From Chloroflexota bacterium (GTDB lineage Bacteria > Chloroflexota > Anaerolineae > Anaerolineales > UBA4823), in contig JAJZSS010000061.1 of assembly GCA_021849525.1 (NCBI GenBank), positions 1 to 7,564 on the forward strand: a stretch of DNA of 7,564 nt, given 5' to 3'. Position numbers and translations under genes: made by a program. The notes under the pieces are model-generated. The model saw nothing but the letters and a program-made list of their open reading frames with translations, was not told the DNA's origin and searched no databases. Shown here piece after piece: positions 5,688 to 7,564 of this stretch. The stretch's first letter is position 1, and each line of letters starts with the position of its first letter.

Positions 5688-7564
5688 TTATCCGGGTCGC
5701 ACCCGTTGGGCTTCGAGCACATTATCCAGGTTCTCCAACCGGTCCAACACCCGGCTGAGCTGGACGATATCGCGTACTTCCAGGATCAAATCGAACACCG
5801 CCAGGTTGCGGTTGACTTCGACTTTCACCTTGGGCATATTCACGCCCTCATCCGAGATCAGGCTGGAGACATCCTTCATCAAGCCATTACGGTCGTAAGC
5901 CTTGATGCGTACTGGAATCGGATAGGTGTTCTTCGGCTCGCCCCAGGATACCCGCACCAGGCGTTCCCGGTCGCGGATGCGCAGGATATTCGGGCAGTCC
6001 TGGCGGTGGATCGTTGCCCCGCGCCCGCGGGTGACATAACCCACGATCCCATCCCCTGGCGCCGGGTTGCAGCAGCGTGCCATGCTGGTGAGCAAGCCTT
6101 TCAACCCGACCACCGTCACCGTATCGCTGGAAGGCCCGCTGCCGTCTATCTTGGATGCGGTCAGCGTAAATTCCGGGTCCGGTTTTTCTGCCAGGGTCAG
6201 GTGATTGACCACCCGCGACAGGGTCAGGTCGCCGTTACCGATCGCCTCGTAAAGGTCTTCGGTCTCTTTGTATTCGAATTCACGCGCCAGGCGTTCCTGG
6301 TTGACTTCCTGCAGACCCAGCCGGCGCAGCTCTTTTTCCAGGATCGTTTTTCCCTGGGCAGCGTTTTGATCGTAGGCCTGCTTCTTGAACCACTGGCGGA
6401 TTTTAGCCCGCGCCCGCTGGGTTTTGACCAGTCCCAGGTTCTGGTTCAGCCAATCCCGGCTCGGGCCGCCCCGTTTAGCAGTCAGCACTTCCACTTTATC
6501 CCCGGTTTTGAGCTGGTAATCAAGGGTGGTCAGCTTGCCGTTGATCTTGGCGCCCCGGCAGCGGTGCCCGATATCGGTGTGCACATGGTAAGCAAAGTCG
6601 ATGGGCGTTGAGCCGGATGGCAGGTCAATAATATCTCCCCGCGGCGTGAAGACGTAAACCCGGTCTTCGAAGACATCCGACTTCATGCTGTCCATGAACT
6701 CGTGGGCGTCATCCACATCCTGGCGCCACTCCATCAGGGAGCGCAGCCATAGAATTCGCCGCTCGTAATCGTCATCGCGAGCCACGCCCTCTTTATAGCG
6801 CCAGTGCGCCGCGATACCGTATTCGGCATTCTGATTCATTTCAGCGGTGCGCAGCTGCACTTCCAGGGTTTGCCCATCCTCATAAACCACGGCCGTATGC
6901 AGCGAGCGATAAAAATTATCTTTCGGCGCCGCGATGTAATCGTCAAATTCGCCGGGGATCGGTCGCCAGCGGGTATGGATCACACCCAGGGCGGCATAGC
7001 AGGATGGGATATCCTGGACCAGGATGCGCACGCCGCGGATATCATGGACCATATCGAAGGGCACGCCTTTGCGCACCATCTTTTTATAGATCGAATATAT
7101 ATGTTTCGGACGGGCGGTAACTTCGGCCTGGATGCCGGCATCTGCCAGCATCTTGTGCAGCGTCTCGGCGATATCCTTGATCTGGTGCTCGCGATCGGTG
7201 CGCCGCTGGGCGATATTATCTGCAATCTCGCGATAGGTATCCGGATTGACATAGCGAAAGGCCAGGTCTTCCAGCTCCCATTTGAGCTGCCAGATACCCA
7301 GGCGGTTCGCCAGGGGAGCAAAGATATCCAGCGTTTCCTGGGCGATGCGCCGCTGCTTGGATTCGGAGACATGGCTCAACGTGCGCATATTGTGCAAACG
7401 GTCAGCCAGCTTGATCAACACCACCCGCACATCGTCGCCCATCGCCATAAAGGTTTTGCGCAGGGTTTCCGAGACCAGATCATAGCGCCGGCTGCGCATG
7501 ATGCGCTCCGATTCGACATCCGGGTCTTCCAGCTGGCGCCGTTCGCCAGCCGGTCGTGTCTCAT
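5688..7564 (-). CDS. rel: Rel/SpoT-type (p)ppGpp synthetase/hydrolase, N-terminus outside window
   Basis: This enzyme makes and degrades the stringent-response alarmone (p)ppGpp from GTP/GDP and ATP. The frame is open to the right edge (624 residues visible), so the N-terminal part of the HD hydrolase domain, with its HDxxED motif, is missing. Numbering from the internal Met at 7499: the end of the HD domain carries an intact [11 protein letters not shown] (31-41), as in active hydrolases. The synthetase domain spans about 130-240 with DIRGVRI (153-159), [13 protein letters not shown] (183-195), YRSLHTAV (197-204), EVQLRT (213-218, catalytic Glu 213) and AEYGIAAHW (225-233). TGS spans about 280-340 ([10 protein letters not shown]). 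A helical region follows, then the Cys-rich RIS segment (RCC at 475-477, IHRQDCPN at 497-504) and a C-terminal ACT domain (about 526-600). Oddly, the synthetase metal motif is EFDD rather than the RxKD usual in bifunctional Rel/SpoT. No terminator is seen after the stop. Confidence 0.95.
   Translation of the reverse strand, partial: ETRPAGERRQLEDPDVESERIMRSRRYDLVSETLRKTFMAMGDDVRVVLIKLADRLHNMRTLSHVSESKQRRIAQETLDIFAPLANRLGIWQLKWELEDLAFRYVNPDTYREIADNIAQRRTDREHQIKDIAETLHKMLADAGIQAEVTARPKHIYSIYKKMVRKGVPFDMVHDIRGVRILVQDIPSCYAALGVIHTRWRPIPGEFDDYIAAPKDNFYRSLHTAVVYEDGQTLEVQLRTAEMNQNAEYGIAAHWRYKEGVARDDDYERRILWLRSLMEWRQDVDDAHEFMDSMKSDVFEDRVYVFTPRGDIIDLPSGSTPIDFAYHVHTDIGHRCRGAKINGKLTTLDYQLKTGDKVEVLTAKRGGPSRDWLNQNLGLVKTQRARAKIRQWFKKQAYDQNAAQGKTILEKELRRLGLQEVNQERLAREFEYKETEDLYEAIGNGDLTLSRVVNHLTLAEKPDPEFTLTASKIDGSGPSSDTVTVVGLKGLLTSMARCCNPAPGDGIVGYVTRGRGATIHRQDCPNILRIRDRERLVRVSWGEPKNTYPIPVRIKAYDRNGLMKDVSSLISDEGVNMPKVKVEVNRNLAVFDLILEVRDIVQLSRVLDRLENLDNVLEAQRVRPG

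Noticed and set aside
5595..6611. Long open frame (338 codons) on the plus strand
   Set aside because: It lies opposite rel, whose domains and motifs are unmistakable. The plus-strand translation shows no recognisable motif, and the frame is open because of GC-rich codon use in rel.
7497..7499. Methionine at 7499 as the true start of rel
   Set aside because: The frame continues upstream without a stop to the window edge, encoding sequence that fits the HD-domain region, and Rel proteins begin well before this point.

Overview
The window looks like a piece of a bacterial chromosome, GC-rich by eye, most likely from the Chloroflexota, class Anaerolineae. This placement is inference. It rests on secreted proteins with long Pro/Thr linkers, a C39-like peptidase of a style I associate with that class, and gene products that look only moderately related to proteobacterial or firmicute versions. 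There are no rRNA or tRNA genes, no mobile elements and no CRISPR repeats. It reads as a compact, ordinary chromosomal neighbourhood with some unusual details.

Layout, left to right. (1) Positions 1-518 (-) hold a class I SAM-dependent methyltransferase cut by the left edge. It lies 8 bp downstream of a lipoprotein gene (527-1216, -), so the two probably form an operon. (2) Positions 1217-1471 are a divergent control region. The leftward side has a perfect TATAAT, a pair of 7-bp direct repeats and a strong hairpin at the predicted mRNA 5' end. The rightward side has TTGACA, a 17-bp spacer and an extended -10, followed by a 12-bp palindrome just past the predicted start site. (3) Positions 1472-3007 (+) encode a secreted multidomain protein: signal peptide, Pro/Thr linker, proprotein-convertase-type P domain, then a C39-like cysteine peptidase domain with Gln/Cys/His/Asp in place. 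(4) Positions 2991-3917 (-) encode a PfkB/ribokinase-family kinase that converges on and overlaps the previous gene by 17 bp. It follows an 18-bp gap after a small four-cysteine, acid-tailed protein (3936-4166, -). (5) Positions 4253-5533 (-) encode MoeA, molybdopterin molybdenumtransferase, read from a TTG start behind an extended -10 promoter. (6) From 5688 to the right edge (-) runs a Rel/SpoT-type (p)ppGpp synthetase/hydrolase whose N-terminus lies outside the window.

How they fit together. The leftward genes from 7564 to 2991 share an orientation, but moeA has its own promoter and no shared pathway links rel, moeA, the small protein and the kinase. The lipoprotein and the P-domain/C39 protein share a divergent intergenic region and both are exported. 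They may belong to a common cell-surface programme, but this is inference only.

I did not find a convincing wholly new system. The points most worth a second look are the Rel protein, which pairs an intact-looking hydrolase signature with the EXDD synthetase motif usually seen in monofunctional RelA; the P-domain/C39 architecture; the Cys/acidic small protein; and the two promoter regions with spaced direct repeats.
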